The notes: a model not told the origin generated them from the letters alone. Positions 53,239 through 64,000 are shown, counted from the first letter of the stretch. The stretch is 64,000 nt of DNA from Tepidimonas thermarum (GCF_007556705.1 NZ_VJOL01000003.1:1-64000); one strand, 5' to 3'. A program made the numbers and translations.

Positions 53239-54925
53239 GGCGATCAAAATCGGGGTGGCACAGTGCAATTTCGTGGTGGGTGACCTCGACGGCAACGCCC
53301 GCCGCATCGTCGAGGCGGCGCACGCGGCCCACGCCCAGGGCGTGCATGTGTTGCTGACGCCGGAGCTGGCCATTTGCGGCTACGCGGCCGAAGACCTGTT
53401 TTTGCGGCCGGCGTTCGTTGCCGCCTGCGATGATGCCGTGCAATCGGTGGCGGCGCAGACCGCACACCTCAAGGGCCTGCACATCGTGGTGGGACAGCCG
53501 CTTGCGGCCCCCCATGCGCCAGCCGCCGCCGGCCGCAGCGTCGGGCGCACGCCCTGCCTCAACGCCGCCAGCGTCCTGTGCGAAGGCCGCATCACCCACC
53601 GTTACGCCAAGCGCGAGCTGCCCAACTACCAGGTGTTCGACGAGCGGCGCTACTTCCTCCCGGGCCAGCAGCCCTGCGTGTTCGAGGTGGCCGACGGCGC
53701 GCGCGTGCACCGCTTGGGCCTGCTGATTTGTGAGGACGCGTGGTACACCCAGCCCGCGGCCGAGACGGTGGCCGCGGGGGCGGAGGTGCTGTGTGTCATC
53801 AACGCCTCGCCGTTTCACATTGGCAAAGGCGACGAGCGCGAGCAGGCCATGCGCGCGCGCGTGCTCGAAACCGGCCGCCCGCTCGTGTACGCCCACCTGG
53901 TGGGCGGGCAGGACGAAATCGTCTTCGAGGGGCGCAGCTTCGCGCTCGACGGGCGTGGTGCGCTGGCCGCGCGCGCACCGAGTTTTGCGGAAGACCTGCT
54001 GGTCGTCGAGCTGGAGGCCGGGCAAGCGGGCGGGGCCGCGCGCGGGCCGCTGGCCGCCGAAACCTCCACCGAGTCGGACCTGTGGCATGCGCTGGTGCTG
54101 GGCACGCGCGACTATGTGGAGAAAAACGGTTTTCCGGGGGCGATCATCGGGCTGTCCGGCGGCGTCGATTCGGCGCTGGTGCTGGCGATCGCGGTCGATG
54201 CGCTGGGGCCGCAGCGCGTGCGCGCGGTCATGATGCCCTCGCCCTACACCGCCGACATCTCCTGGCTGGACGCGCGTGACATGGCGGCGCGTCTGGGGGT
54301 GCGCTACGACGAAATCGCCATCGGCCCGATCTTCGAGCGCTACCTGGCCACGCTCGCGCCGTTGTTCGAGGGCCGGCCGGCCGACACCACCGAGGAAAAC
54401 CTGCAGGCGCGCATCCGGGGCACGCTGCTGATGGCGCTGTCCAACAAATGGGGCGATATCGTGCTGACCACCGGCAACAAAAGCGAGATGGCCACCGGCT
54501 ACTGCACCTTGTATGGCGACATGGCCGGTGGCTTTGCGGTCATCAAAGACGTGGCCAAGACCTGGGTCTGGCGGCTGGCGCGCTGGCGCAATGCGCACGA
54601 TCCGTTTGGGCGCGGGCGCGAGCCCATACCCGAGCGCATCATCACCCGGCCGCCCAGCGCCGAGCTGCGACCGGACCAAAAGGACCAAGACACGCTGCCG
54701 CCCTACGAGGTGCTCGATGCCATCGTCGAGCGCTACATGGAAAACGACCGCAGCCCGGCCGAGATCATCGCCGAGGGGTTCCCCGCCGCGGCGGTGGAGC
54801 AGGTGGTGCGCCTCATCCGCAGCAACGAATACAAACGCCGCCAAGCGCCGGTGGGCATCCGCGTGACGCACCGCAGCTTTGGCAAGGACTGGCGCTACCC
54901 CAACACCAACCGCTGGCGTGGTTGA
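53237..54925 (+). CDS. nadE: Glutamine-dependent NAD+ synthase
   Basis: The 562-aa product has an N-terminal nitrilase-type glutaminase domain with the Glu-Lys-Cys triad (TPELAICGY, KRELPNYQVFDE, LLICEDAW) and a C-terminal synthetase domain with the SGGVDSALVL P-loop and TTGNKSEMATGYCTLYGD. It amidates deamido-NAD with glutamine nitrogen, the last step of NAD synthesis. glnB follows after 129 bases; PII proteins have been reported to bind this NadE type in relatives. Confidence 0.97.
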   Translation: MAIKIGVAQCNFVVGDLDGNARRIVEAAHAAHAQGVHVLLTPELAICGYAAEDLFLRPAFVAACDDAVQSVAAQTAHLKGLHIVVGQPLAAPHAPAAAGRSVGRTPCLNAASVLCEGRITHRYAKRELPNYQVFDERRYFLPGQQPCVFEVADGARVHRLGLLICEDAWYTQPAAETVAAGAEVLCVINASPFHIGKGDEREQAMRARVLETGRPLVYAHLVGGQDEIVFEGRSFALDGRGALAARAPSFAEDLLVVELEAGQAGGAARGPLAAETSTESDLWHALVLGTRDYVEKNGFPGAIIGLSGGVDSALVLAIAVDALGPQRVRAVMMPSPYTADISWLDARDMAARLGVRYDEIAIGPIFERYLATLAPLFEGRPADTTEENLQARIRGTLLMALSNKWGDIVLTTGNKSEMATGYCTLYGDMAGGFAVIKDVAKTWVWRLARWRNAHDPFGRGREPIPERIITRPPSAELRPDQKDQDTLPPYEVLDAIVERYMENDRSPAEIIAEGFPAAAVEQVVRLIRSNEYKRRQAPVGIRVTHRSFGKDWRYPNTNRWRG

Positions 54926-54967
54926 GCGCAGGGGGCACCCGTGCATACCCCGGCCGCCATGTGGTAG

Positions 54968-55393
<426 letters not shown>

Positions 55394-55407
55394 GCGGCGG
55401 CCGCGAT

Positions 55408-56016
55408 TCAGACGGCCCGCCAGTTGCCAGCCGGCGCGCAACCCGCGGCCTCAACCAAGCGGGGCAGCAGCCGGTCCGGCTCGGTGTCCACGGTGACCAG
55501 GTTGCGTTGCCAGTCGCTCACGAACCCGGCGCGCACCGTGTGCGTTATATAGGCCAGCAGGCCGTCGTAGTAGCCGTGGGCGTTGAGCAGGCCGATCGGC
55601 TTGTCGTGGTAGCCGAGTTGCCGCCACGTCCACACCTCGAACAGCTCTTCGAACGTGCCCAGGCCGCCTGGCAGTGCCAAAAAGGCGTCGGCCCGTTCGG
55701 CCATCATCTGCTTGCGTTGGTGCATCGTCTGCACCACGTGCAGCTCGGTGCAGTCGCGCTTGGCAAATTCGCGCGCCACCAGGCTTTCCGGGATGATGCC
55801 CACCACCGTGCCCCCGGCGGCCAGCGTGGCGTCGGCCAAGCGGCCCATCAGGCCGTTGTTGCCGCCACCGTACACCAGCCGCCCGCCATGGCGGCCGATC
55901 CACGTGCCCACGGCTTCGGCCAGCGCGGCAAAGCGGGCATCGGCACCGTCGCGCGAGCCGCAGTAGACGCACAGGGAGAACGTGGGGACCAGGGGGCGGG
56001 ACGGGTTGGCGGACAT
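55408..56016 (-). CDS. LOG family phosphoribohydrolase
   Basis: The 202-aa protein with the GGGNNGLMG and PGGLGTFEELFEVWTWRQLG motifs belongs to the LOG/YgdH-like family. Characterised members hydrolyse nucleoside 5'-monophosphates to free base and ribose 5-phosphate, including cytokinin precursors. The physiological substrate in this organism is not readable. It converges on glnB with a 14-base gap. Confidence 0.92.
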   Translation of the reverse strand: MSANPSRPLVPTFSLCVYCGSRDGADARFAALAEAVGTWIGRHGGRLVYGGGNNGLMGRLADATLAAGGTVVGIIPESLVAREFAKRDCTELHVVQTMHQRKQMMAERADAFLALPGGLGTFEELFEVWTWRQLGYHDKPIGLLNAHGYYDGLLAYITHTVRAGFVSDWQRNLVTVDTEPDRLLPRLVEAAGCAPAGNWRAV

Positions 56017-56033
56017 GGACAGGGTGTGTGGGG

Positions 56034-56585
56034 TCAGGCGTGGCGGGTCGGTGGGGGCGCGGGCCGCGTGTCCACGAGCCGGGTGCCGGCCCAGGCGTCG
56101 TGCCAAAACTGCCGGTCCGGGTGGAAGCGGGCGAGCACCGCCCACACCGCAATCCAGCCGCCCAGCAGCACGACCACCTCGAGCGCGGGCAGGTCCAACA
56201 CCTCGCGCAGTGCCAGTGGGGGCCAAAACCACAGCCACGCCAGCAGGTAGCGCCACAGCGCGCGCGCCTGGCTGATGGGGCGCCCCATGCGGTCGACGAT
56301 GCGGATGTGCCAGGTCTTCATGGCCAGCGTCTGGCCTTTGTGCCAGAACCAGGTGAAGTAAATGCCCAGCACGACGAAGATGAACGCCTGCTGTAGGTGG
56401 CGGTTGTCCAGCGCGTGGCGCGTTTGCGTCAGCGCCGAAAACAAATAGCCCGCGATGAAAACCACCCCGAACAGCAGCATCCCTTCGTAGAGCCAGCACG
56501 CCATGCGCCGCAGCAGCGACGGTGTGGGCAGCGCGGGCGCGGCGGGGGCAGGGGGGTGGGGTTGCGCGGGATGTGGGCGGTTCAC
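56034..56585 (-). CDS. RDD family membrane protein
   Basis: The 183-aa product starts at GTG 56585 ([10 protein letters not shown]) after a Pro-rich head. RDD-like features are [38 protein letters not shown] and a final [21 protein letters not shown]. It has three to four membrane helices. Function unknown; some relatives act in ion or osmotic balance. It is divergent from the ilv operon. Confidence 0.82.
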   Translation of the reverse strand: MNRPHPAQPHPPAPAAPALPTPSLLRRMACWLYEGMLLFGVVFIAGYLFSALTQTRHALDNRHLQQAFIFVVLGIYFTWFWHKGQTLAMKTWHIRIVDRMGRPISQARALWRYLLAWLWFWPPLALREVLDLPALEVVVLLGGWIAVWAVLARFHPDRQFWHDAWAGTRLVDTRPAPPPTRHA

Positions 56586-56682
56586 GCCGCAAGTGTATCG
56601 GGCCCGCACACCCGATCCGGCGCCACCGTGCCGCCAGTCGGCAAACGGCGCCGCGATACCGCCGGGGCTGGCGGTTTGGTGC

Positions 56683-56688
56683 GATAAT
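56683..56688 (+). promoter_or_regulatory. Possible -10 element for ilvB operon
   Basis: GATAAT (five of six) lies about 160 bases before the ilvB start and would create a leader of about 150 bases. No good -35. Confidence 0.4.
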
Positions 56689-56792
56689 GCATTGCTCATT
56701 TATCGATGGATCCCGAAATGGGCCCCGGTCGGCAGGGTACGCTGCCATGGCTGCTGGGTCCTAAGTCCCAAGGCCGTCTCACAAGGACGCGA

Positions 56793-56817
56793 CTTCCGAG
56801 GGGCACCGGAGGTTTTT
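56793..56817 (+). terminator. Terminator-like hairpin in ilvB leader
   Basis: CTTCCG at 56793-56798 pairs with CGGAGG at 56807-56812 (one G-T wobble) around an eight-base loop, directly followed by TTTTT. It sits 31 bases before the ilvB start, downstream of the probable promoter, so it would act as an attenuator. A small upstream stem GGCAG/CTGCC lies at 56731-56746. Confidence 0.5.
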
Positions 56818-56847
56818 CGTCAGAGAAATACTGAAAGGTTGATCGAC

Positions 56848-58626
56848 ATGGAACTCAACAAAGCCGAAATGGCCTCTGCGGCAGCAGCGGCTGCGCAAAC
56901 CCCGCCCACCGAACTGATGGGGGCCGACATCCTGGTGCGTTGTCTGCAGGCCGAGGGTGTCAAATTCATCTGGGGCTATCCGGGCGGTGCCGTCCTCTAC
57001 ATCTACGACGCGCTGTACAAACAAGACACCATCCAGCACGTGCTGGTGCGCCACGAACAAGCCGCCGTGCACGCCGCCGATGGCTATGCGCGCGCCACGG
57101 GCGAGGTGGGGGTGGCCCTGGTCACCAGCGGCCCGGGTGTGACCAATGCCATCACCGGCATTGCCACCGCGTACATGGATTCGATCCCGATGGTCATCAT
57201 CACCGGGCAGGTGCCCACGGCCGCCATCGGCCTCGACGCCTTCCAGGAGTGCGACACCGTCGGCATCACGCGCCCGATCGTCAAGCACAACTTCCTGGTC
57301 AAGGACGTGCGCGACCTGGCGCTGACGATCAAAAAGGCGTTTCACATCGCGCGCACCGGGCGTCCCGGGCCGGTGGTGGTCGACATCCCCAAGGACGTGT
57401 CGTTCAAAAAGACCGCGTTCACCGGTTACCCCGACAGCATTGCGATGCGCTCGTACAACCCGGTGCGCAAAGGGCACGGCGGGCAGATCCGCAAGGCGCT
57501 GCAGCTGCTGCTCAGCGCCAAGCGGCCCTACATCTACACCGGCGGGGGCGTGATTCTGGGCAATGCCGTGGCGGAGCTGCGCCAGCTCGTGGACCTGCTC
57601 AACTACCCGGTCACCAACACGCTGATGGGCCTGGGGGCGTTCCCCGCCACCGACCGGCGCTTCCTGGGCATGCTGGGCATGCACGGCACCTACGAGGCCA
57701 ACAACGCCATGCAGAATTGCGATGTGTTGCTGGCGGTGGGGGCGCGCTTCGACGACCGGGTCATCGGCAACCCCAAGCACTTCGCGCAGAACGAGCGCAA
57801 GATCATCCACATCGACATCGACCCGTCGAGCATTTCCAAGCGGGTCAAGGTGGATGTGCCGATCGTGGGCGACGTCAAGGATGTGCTGACCGAGCTCATC
57901 GCCATGATCCGCGAAAGCCCCGTGCGCCCCGATGAGCGCGCCCTGGCGGCCTGGTGGGAGACGATCGAGGGTTGGCGCGCGCGCGACTGCCTCAAGTACG
58001 ACCGCGGCAACACCGAGGTCATCAAGCCCCAGATGGTCATCGAAACCCTGTGGAACATGACCAAAGACGTGGAGGCCTACATCACCTCCGACGTCGGCCA
58101 GCACCAGATGTGGGCGGCGCAGTTCTACAAGTTCGATCAGCCGCGGCGCTGGATCAACTCGGGCGGCCTGGGCACCATGGGCGTGGGCATCCCGTACGCG
58201 ATGGGCATCAAGCTGGCCAAGCCGGAGGCCGAGGTGTATTGCGTCACGGGCGAGGGCTCGGTGCAGATGTGCATCCAGGAGCTCTCCACCTGCCTGCAGT
58301 ACAACACGCCCATCAAGGTGCTCTCGCTCAACAACCGCTACCTGGGGATGGTGCGTCAGTGGCAGGAGATCGAATACTCCGGCCGCTACAGCCACTCCTA
58401 CATGGACGCGTTGCCCAACTTCGTCAAGCTCGCCGAGGCCTACGGCCACGTCGGCCTGTTGGTGGAGCGGCCCCAGGACGTCGAGCCGGCGTTGCGCGAG
58501 GCGCGGCGCCTGAAGGACCGCACGGTCTTCATCGACTTCCGCACCGACCCGACCGAAAACGTCTGGCCGATGGTCCAGGCCGGCAAGGGCATCACCGAGA
58601 TGCTGCTGGGCAGCGAGGACCTGTGA
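56848..58626 (+). CDS. ilvB: Acetolactate synthase large subunit
   Basis: This 592-aa ThDP- and FAD-dependent enzyme forms acetolactate or acetohydroxybutyrate, the first common step of valine, leucine and isoleucine synthesis. The ThDP Glu is in [16 protein letters not shown] and the metal-binding motif [19 protein letters not shown] is intact. A short Ala-rich head precedes the catalytic core. AAAGG lies nine bases before the ATG. The ilvH small subunit follows. Confidence 0.97.
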   Translation: MELNKAEMASAAAAAAQTPPTELMGADILVRCLQAEGVKFIWGYPGGAVLYIYDALYKQDTIQHVLVRHEQAAVHAADGYARATGEVGVALVTSGPGVTNAITGIATAYMDSIPMVIITGQVPTAAIGLDAFQECDTVGITRPIVKHNFLVKDVRDLALTIKKAFHIARTGRPGPVVVDIPKDVSFKKTAFTGYPDSIAMRSYNPVRKGHGGQIRKALQLLLSAKRPYIYTGGGVILGNAVAELRQLVDLLNYPVTNTLMGLGAFPATDRRFLGMLGMHGTYEANNAMQNCDVLLAVGARFDDRVIGNPKHFAQNERKIIHIDIDPSSISKRVKVDVPIVGDVKDVLTELIAMIRESPVRPDERALAAWWETIEGWRARDCLKYDRGNTEVIKPQMVIETLWNMTKDVEAYITSDVGQHQMWAAQFYKFDQPRRWINSGGLGTMGVGIPYAMGIKLAKPEAEVYCVTGEGSVQMCIQELSTCLQYNTPIKVLSLNNRYLGMVRQWQEIEYSGRYSHSYMDALPNFVKLAEAYGHVGLLVERPQDVEPALREARRLKDRTVFIDFRTDPTENVWPMVQAGKGITEMLLGSEDL

Positions 58627-58634
58627 CCCCCGCG

Positions 58635-60278
<1,644 letters not shown>

Positions 60279-60321
60279 TGCGCGCCCGTGCCGCAGCCGT
60301 GCTGCGGGCGGCTACACTGTG

Positions 60322-60367
60322 AGCCAAGCCGACCCTGCGCAGGGCCGGCTTGGCTTGATGGTTTTTT
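60322..60367 (+). terminator. Strong terminator-like hairpin before pssA
   Basis: AGCCAAGCCG at 60322-60331 pairs perfectly with 60346-60355, and an inner CCCTG/CAGGG stem continues it. Six T residues follow at 60362-60367, after a six-base gap. The pssA ribosome-binding site and ATG begin immediately after, so no separate promoter can fit between. Either it ends ilvC transcripts with partial read-through, or it is a 5' UTR attenuator for pssA; TACACT at 60313-60318 is a possible promoter element. Confidence 0.75.
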
Positions 60368-60373
60368 GAGGGC

Positions 60374-61177
60374 ATGTTGGACACATCTGAGACCCCGCAA
60401 AGCGGCGAGCCCGTGCGCCGCCCCAAAGGCATCTACCTGTTGCCGAACCTGGTCACGCTGGCGGCCTTGTTCGGCGGCTTTTATGCCATTGTGATGGCGA
60501 TGAACGGCCGCTACGACCTGGCCACCAGCGGCATCTTCGTGGCGATGGTGCTCGACAGCCTGGACGGCCGCATTGCGCGCCTGACGCACACGCAAAGCGC
60601 TTTTGGCGAGCAGATGGACTCGCTGTCGGACATGGTGTCCTTTGGCGCGGCGCCGGCGCTGGTGGCCTACGAATGGGCGTTGCGCGACCTTGGGCGCTGG
60701 GGGTGGATCGCCGCGTTCGTCTACTGTGCCTGTGCGGCGCTGCGGCTGGCGCGTTTCAACGTCAACACCCATGTGGTGGACAAGCGCTATTTCCAGGGCC
60801 TGCCGTCGCCCGCGGCGGCGGCGTTGGTGGCGGGCTTCATCTGGCTGGCCACGGACGCCGGCCACGATGGCGATGGGCTGCAGTGGGTGGTGTTTGCGCT
60901 CACCCTCTACGCGGGCCTGACGATGGTGACCAATGTGCCCTTCTACAGCTTCAAGGACGTCAGCCTCAAGCGCAGCGTGCCCTTTGCCACGCTGGTGCTC
61001 ATCGCCCTGGGTATTGCGATCATCAACATCCACCCGCCGACGGTGTTGTTTGCGCTGTTCGTGCTCTATGGCTTGTCTGGCTACGTGGTCTATGCCGTGC
61101 GCAAGTCCAAGGGCAAACCGGTCAGCGTGGTCAGCACCTCCACCGACGAGCCGGACGAGCGCGGGCTGCACGAGTGA
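60374..61177 (+). CDS. pssA: CDP-diacylglycerol-serine phosphatidyltransferase
   Basis: The 267-aa integral membrane enzyme has about eight helices and makes phosphatidylserine. The CDP-alcohol phosphotransferase signature is read from DSLDGRIAR to MDSLSDMVSFG (DG-x2-AR-x8-G-x3-D-x3-D). GAGGG lies directly before the ATG. In many relatives psd lies between ilvC and pssA; it is absent here. Confidence 0.95.
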   Translation: MLDTSETPQSGEPVRRPKGIYLLPNLVTLAALFGGFYAIVMAMNGRYDLATSGIFVAMVLDSLDGRIARLTHTQSAFGEQMDSLSDMVSFGAAPALVAYEWALRDLGRWGWIAAFVYCACAALRLARFNVNTHVVDKRYFQGLPSPAAAALVAGFIWLATDAGHDGDGLQWVVFALTLYAGLTMVTNVPFYSFKDVSLKRSVPFATLVLIALGIAIINIHPPTVLFALFVLYGLSGYVVYAVRKSKGKPVSVVSTSTDEPDERGLHE

Positions 61178-61211
61178 GCACGGCGCGCGTCCTTGTGTTA
61201 CATTGGCAGGC

Positions 61212-61268
61212 ATGGATCGCCTGACGCTGCGCCTACTGTGCCTACCCGACTGCGGGCAGGCGGTGTAG
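61212..61268 (+). CDS. leuL: leuA leader peptide
   Basis: The 18-codon reading frame encodes MDRLTLRLLCLPDCGQAV, with five leucines: CTG, CTG, CTA, CTG, CTA at 61221, 61227, 61233, 61236 and 61242. CTA is rare in so GC-rich a genome, so two here suggest a deliberate slow spot. It lies 102 bases before leuA and directly before the terminator at 61287. A possible extended -10 (TG then TACATT at 61199-61204) would start transcription almost at the ATG, making it nearly leaderless. Confidence 0.85.
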   Translation: MDRLTLRLLCLPDCGQAV

Positions 61269-61320
61269 CGCGCGTTCCTTCACCCCACGGCCCGCAAGCC
61301 CCCGCTGCGGGCCGTTTGCT
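61251..61320 (+). promoter_or_regulatory. Leucine-responsive attenuator of leuA
   Basis: Terminator: ACGGCCCGCA at 61287-61296 pairs perfectly with 61306-61315 across a nine-base loop, followed by TTGCTTTGTT. Antiterminator: TGCGGGC at 61251-61257, inside the leader codons after the leucine run, can pair with GCCCGCA at 61290-61296, which belongs to the terminator's left arm. A ribosome stalled at the CTA codons leaves 61251-61257 free and permits read-through; one that reaches the TAG covers it and lets the terminator form. Confidence 0.82.
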
Positions 61321-61370
61321 TTGTTGGCTGCGCATGGGGCACGGGCACCGCCCTTCGCAGGAGTATCGCC

Positions 61371-62912
61371 ATGACGGACAAACTCATCATTTTCGACACC
61401 ACCTTGCGCGACGGCGAGCAATCGCCCGGCGCTTCGATGACCAAGGACGAAAAGCTGCGCATCGCGCGCCAGCTCGAGCGGCTGCGGGTGGATGTGATCG
61501 AGGCCGGGTTTGCCGCCAGCTCCAACGGCGACTTCGAGGCCGTCAAAGCCATCGCCGACACGATCAAGGACTCGACGGTGTGCTCGCTGGCACGCGCCAA
61601 CGACCGCGACATCGCGCGCGCAGCCGAGGCGCTGCGTGGGGCCCAACGGGCGCGCATCCACACCTTCATCGCCACGTCGCCGCTGCACATGGAAAAAAAG
61701 CTGCGCATGACACCCGAGCAGGTGCTGGAGCAGGCCAAGCAGGCGGTGCGCTACGCGCGCAACCTGTGTGACGACATCGAGTTTAGCCCCGAGGATGGCT
61801 ACCGCAGCGAAATCGATTTTCTGTGCCGGGTGCTGGAGACGGTGATCGCGCAGGGCGCCACCACCATCAACATTCCGGATACGGTCGGCTACGCGGTGCC
61901 GGAGCTCTACGGCCAGTTCATCAAGACGTTGCGCGAGCGCATTCCCAACTCCGACAAGGCGATCTGGTCGGTGCACTGCCACAACGACCTGGGCATGGCC
62001 GTGGCCAACTCGCTGGCGGGGGTCAAGATCGGCGGGGCGCGTCAGGTGGAGTGCACCATCAACGGCCTGGGCGAGCGTGCCGGCAACTGCTCGCTCGAAG
62101 AAGTGGTGATGGCGGTCAAGACGCGGCGCGACTATTTCGGGCTGGAGGTTGGCATCGACACCACGCAGATCGTGCCGGCCAGCCGCATGGTCAGCCAAAC
62201 CACGGGCTTCGTCGTGCAACCCAACAAGGCGGTGGTGGGCGCCAATGCCTTTGCGCACGCCAGCGGCATTCACCAGGATGGGGTGCTCAAGGCGCGCGAT
62301 ACCTACGAGATCATGCGCGCCGAGGACGTGGGCTGGAGCACCAACAAAATCGTGCTGGGCAAGCTCTCCGGGCGCAATGCGTTCAAGCAGCGCCTGCAGG
62401 AGTTGGGCATCGAGATGGAGTCCGAGAGCGAGCTCAACACCGCCTTTGCCAAGTTCAAGGAGCTGGCCGATCGCAAGGCGGAAATCTTCGACGAGGACAT
62501 CCTGGCCCTGGTCAGCGACGAGAGCGTCACACCGGAAAAGGAGCAGTACGGCCTGGTGTCGTTGTCGCAGCGCTCGGAGACGGGGGAGCGCCCGCACGCG
62601 CGCGTGGTCTTCACCATCGACGGCAAGGAGTACGTTGGCGAAGCCGACGGCAACGGACCGGTGGATGCCTCGATCAAGGCCATCGAGTCCCATGTCAAGA
62701 GCGGCGCGGAGCTGTTGCTGTACTCGGTCAACGCGATCACCAGCGGCTCCACCGAGTCGCAGGGGGAGGTGACCATCCGCCTGCAGCACGGCGGGCGCGT
62801 GGTCAATGGCGTCGGGGCCGATCCGGACATCGTGGTGGCCTCGGCCAAGGCGTATCTGGCGGCGCTGACCAAGCTGCACAGCAAGGTCGAGCGCGTCGCT
62901 GCTCAGGGCTGA
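61371..62912 (+). CDS. leuA: 2-isopropylmalate synthase
   Basis: The 513-aa first enzyme of leucine synthesis condenses 2-oxoisovalerate and acetyl-CoA. The TIM barrel begins [14 protein letters not shown], the metal site is [16 protein letters not shown], and the C-terminal LeuA dimer domain gives leucine feedback inhibition. AGGAG lies before the ATG. Expression is predicted to be controlled by the upstream attenuator. Confidence 0.98.
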   Translation: MTDKLIIFDTTLRDGEQSPGASMTKDEKLRIARQLERLRVDVIEAGFAASSNGDFEAVKAIADTIKDSTVCSLARANDRDIARAAEALRGAQRARIHTFIATSPLHMEKKLRMTPEQVLEQAKQAVRYARNLCDDIEFSPEDGYRSEIDFLCRVLETVIAQGATTINIPDTVGYAVPELYGQFIKTLRERIPNSDKAIWSVHCHNDLGMAVANSLAGVKIGGARQVECTINGLGERAGNCSLEEVVMAVKTRRDYFGLEVGIDTTQIVPASRMVSQTTGFVVQPNKAVVGANAFAHASGIHQDGVLKARDTYEIMRAEDVGWSTNKIVLGKLSGRNAFKQRLQELGIEMESESELNTAFAKFKELADRKAEIFDEDILALVSDESVTPEKEQYGLVSLSQRSETGERPHARVVFTIDGKEYVGEADGNGPVDASIKAIESHVKSGAELLLYSVNAITSGSTESQGEVTIRLQHGGRVVNGVGADPDIVVASAKAYLAALTKLHSKVERVAAQG

Positions 62913-62993
62913 GCGGCAGGCGCTGGCGGTCGCCGCCGTGGCGCGACCGCCGTGACCCGCGGATGTTGCCAAAAAGTCTCAAAAAATTTACGC

Positions 62994-63020
62994 AAGGCGC
63001 TGTGCGGCGTCGCCTTTTTT
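62994..63020 (+). terminator. Intrinsic terminator after leuA
   Basis: AAGGCG at 62994-62999 pairs with CGCCTT at 63011-63016 around an 11-base loop and runs into six T residues (63015-63020). It is 80 bases after the leuA stop. A further stem, CGGTCGC/GCGACCG at 62927-62949, lies nearer to leuA. Confidence 0.75.
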
Positions 63021-63033
63021 CCTGCGGCTCTTC

Positions 63034-63039
63034 TATACT
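63034..63039 (+). promoter_or_regulatory. -10 element for pbpG
   Basis: TATACT (five of six) lies 33 bases before the pbpG ATG and 14 bases after the leuA terminator's T run. The -35 region would overlap the terminator stem and is not recognisable. Confidence 0.5.
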
Positions 63040-63072
63040 CGTGCAATCGTCGAGTCGTAGGGAAGCGGCAGC

Positions 63073-64000
63073 ATGAAAAACCGTTGGTCTTGGGCAGGCT
63101 GCGTGGCGGCGTGTGTGTGGGCGGTCATCGGCTGGGTGGCGCCGGCAACGGGGGCGGAGGCGGCGACGACCACGGTGCGCGCCAAGGTCGAGCGCAAGGT
63201 GGCGACCCAGGTGCGACGCCAGGCTGCCGCCCCTCAACGCGCCGAGGCGCGCCGGCGCGCCGTCCGCAAGGCCGCCGCGCCGCGCGCGGTGTCGAAGGTC
63301 GTGCACCGTGCCACGCCAGCCGCGGCGATGGCCGGTGCCGGCGTGGCCAGCGCGGCGGCGCTGACCCCGTCGCGGGGCGTGGCGCATGACGACAGCCTGC
63401 CGCTGGACCCCTCGCGGCTGCATTCCAATGCGGTGCTCGTCATCGACCGCGACACCAACGCGGTGCTGCTGGGCAAAAACGACGGCGCGGTGTTGCCGAT
63501 TGCCTCGATCACCAAGCTGATGACCGGCCTGGTGATCGCCGACGCCGGGCTGCCGATGGACGAGATGATCACCATCACCGAGGACGATGTCGATCGCCTC
63601 AAGGGCAGCGGCTCGCGCCTGGCCGTTGGCACCCGGCTCTCGCGTGCCGAGGCGCTGCATCTGGCGCTCATGGCGAGCGAAAACCGGGCCGCGCACGCCT
63701 TGGGGCGCACGTACCCTGGTGGCGTGCCCGCGTTCGTCGCGGCCATGAACCGCAAGGCCGCCCAGTTGGGTATGAACGCCACGCGCTTCGTCGAGCCCAC
63801 CGGGCTGTCCAGCGACAACCAATCCAGCCCGCGCGATCTGGCGCGGCTGGTGGCGGTGGCGGCCGAGCGGCCCATGCTGCGCGAGCTGACCACCTCGCCC
63901 GAGTACGAACTGGCCAGCGGCCGGCGCGTGGTGCACTTCCGCAACAGCAACAAACTGGTGCGTGAGAGCGATTGGGACATCCTGTTGCAAAAGACCGGCT
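63073..64000 (+). CDS. pbpG: D-alanyl-D-alanine endopeptidase, 3' end missing
   Basis: The gene runs off the right edge after 309 codons. There is a signal peptide, then a basic Ala/Arg-rich segment at about 30-100, then a serine peptidase S11 domain with S145-x-x-K148 (SITK), S202-x-N204 (SEN) and K307-T-G at the very end of the window. All three penicillin-binding motifs are therefore visible. It cleaves peptide cross-links in peptidoglycan. It is a PBP7/PbpG-type enzyme rather than a carboxypeptidase, judged by the overall pattern. Confidence 0.9.
   Translation, partial: MKNRWSWAGCVAACVWAVIGWVAPATGAEAATTTVRAKVERKVATQVRRQAAAPQRAEARRRAVRKAAAPRAVSKVVHRATPAAAMAGAGVASAAALTPSRGVAHDDSLPLDPSRLHSNAVLVIDRDTNAVLLGKNDGAVLPIASITKLMTGLVIADAGLPMDEMITITEDDVDRLKGSGSRLAVGTRLSRAEALHLALMASENRAAHALGRTYPGGVPAFVAAMNRKAAQLGMNATRFVEPTGLSSDNQSSPRDLARLVAVAAERPMLRELTTSPEYELASGRRVVHFRNSNKLVRESDWDILLQKTG

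Noticed and set aside
56687-56764. Short [12 protein letters not shown]... in the ilvB leader as an attenuation peptide
   Set aside because: It has only one branched-chain codon in 25, no clear ribosome-binding site, and no obvious competing stem. I could not support it as a leader peptide.

Overview
The window is a gene-dense, very GC-rich stretch of bacterial chromosome. Gene content and order point to the order Burkholderiales, most likely a Comamonadaceae-like betaproteobacterium. The pointers are rpsF-priB-rpsR-rplI, ispG-hisS-yfgM-bamB-der-hfq-hflX-hflK-hflC-hisZ-purA, phaR-rimO, and ilvB-ilvH-ilvC-pssA-leuA. Genes are tightly packed, with many ATGA or GTGA start/stop overlaps and frequent GTG starts. 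I saw no insertion sequence, prophage, CRISPR array or rRNA gene. One tRNA gene (Leu, CAG) is present. Genus cannot be fixed from the sequence alone.

Layout. Positions 1-900: a truncated minus-strand gene, a 17-bp perfect inverted repeat and a lytic transglycosylase. Positions 0.9-13.6 kb: a carbon-control region. It holds ppsR and ppsA (PEP synthase and its regulator), a 69-aa membrane protein, a symporter fused to a histidine kinase (frameshifted here), a lone receiver protein, a degenerate kinase fused to a DnaQ-type exonuclease, a CBS/DUF294 protein and a second sodium:solute symporter. Positions 13.6-15.2 kb: ribosomal operon. Positions 15.3-18.9 kb: bamD, then rluD-scpB-rluB. Positions 18.9-28.2 kb: ndk, rlmN, pilF, rodZ, ispG, hisS, yfgM, bamB, der. 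Positions 28.3-35.3 kb: hfq, hflX, hflK, hflC, hisZ, purA and a phosphoribosyltransferase. Then comes a cystathionine beta-lyase-like gene broken by two amber codons, followed by tesA/ybbA, rlmB, a two-gene chromate transporter, phaR, rimO, tRNA-Leu, rnr and yggT. Positions 45.4-48.5 kb: the molybdenum cofactor genes moaA-mobA-moeA. Positions 48.6-55.4 kb: a thioredoxin-fold protein, hppA and ppa (membrane and soluble pyrophosphatases), a FemAB/GNAT-like protein, nadE and glnB. Positions 55.4-56.6 kb: LOG and RDD proteins. Positions 56.7-64 kb: branched-chain amino acid synthesis (ilvB, ilvH, ilvC, leuA), with pssA in between and the start of pbpG at the right edge.

The most informative non-coding find is a complete transcription attenuator in front of leuA. 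It has an 18-codon leader with five leucine codons, a perfect 10-bp terminator stem, and a competing antiterminator segment inside the leader. Structured leaders or terminator-like hairpins also precede ilvB, ilvH and pssA. Two genes are damaged: the symporter-kinase by one missing G in a short G run, and the cystathionine beta-lyase-like gene by two in-frame TAG codons. The nearest thing to an under-described system is the 4.3-13.6 kb sensor/exonuclease/DUF294/symporter cluster beside ppsA.
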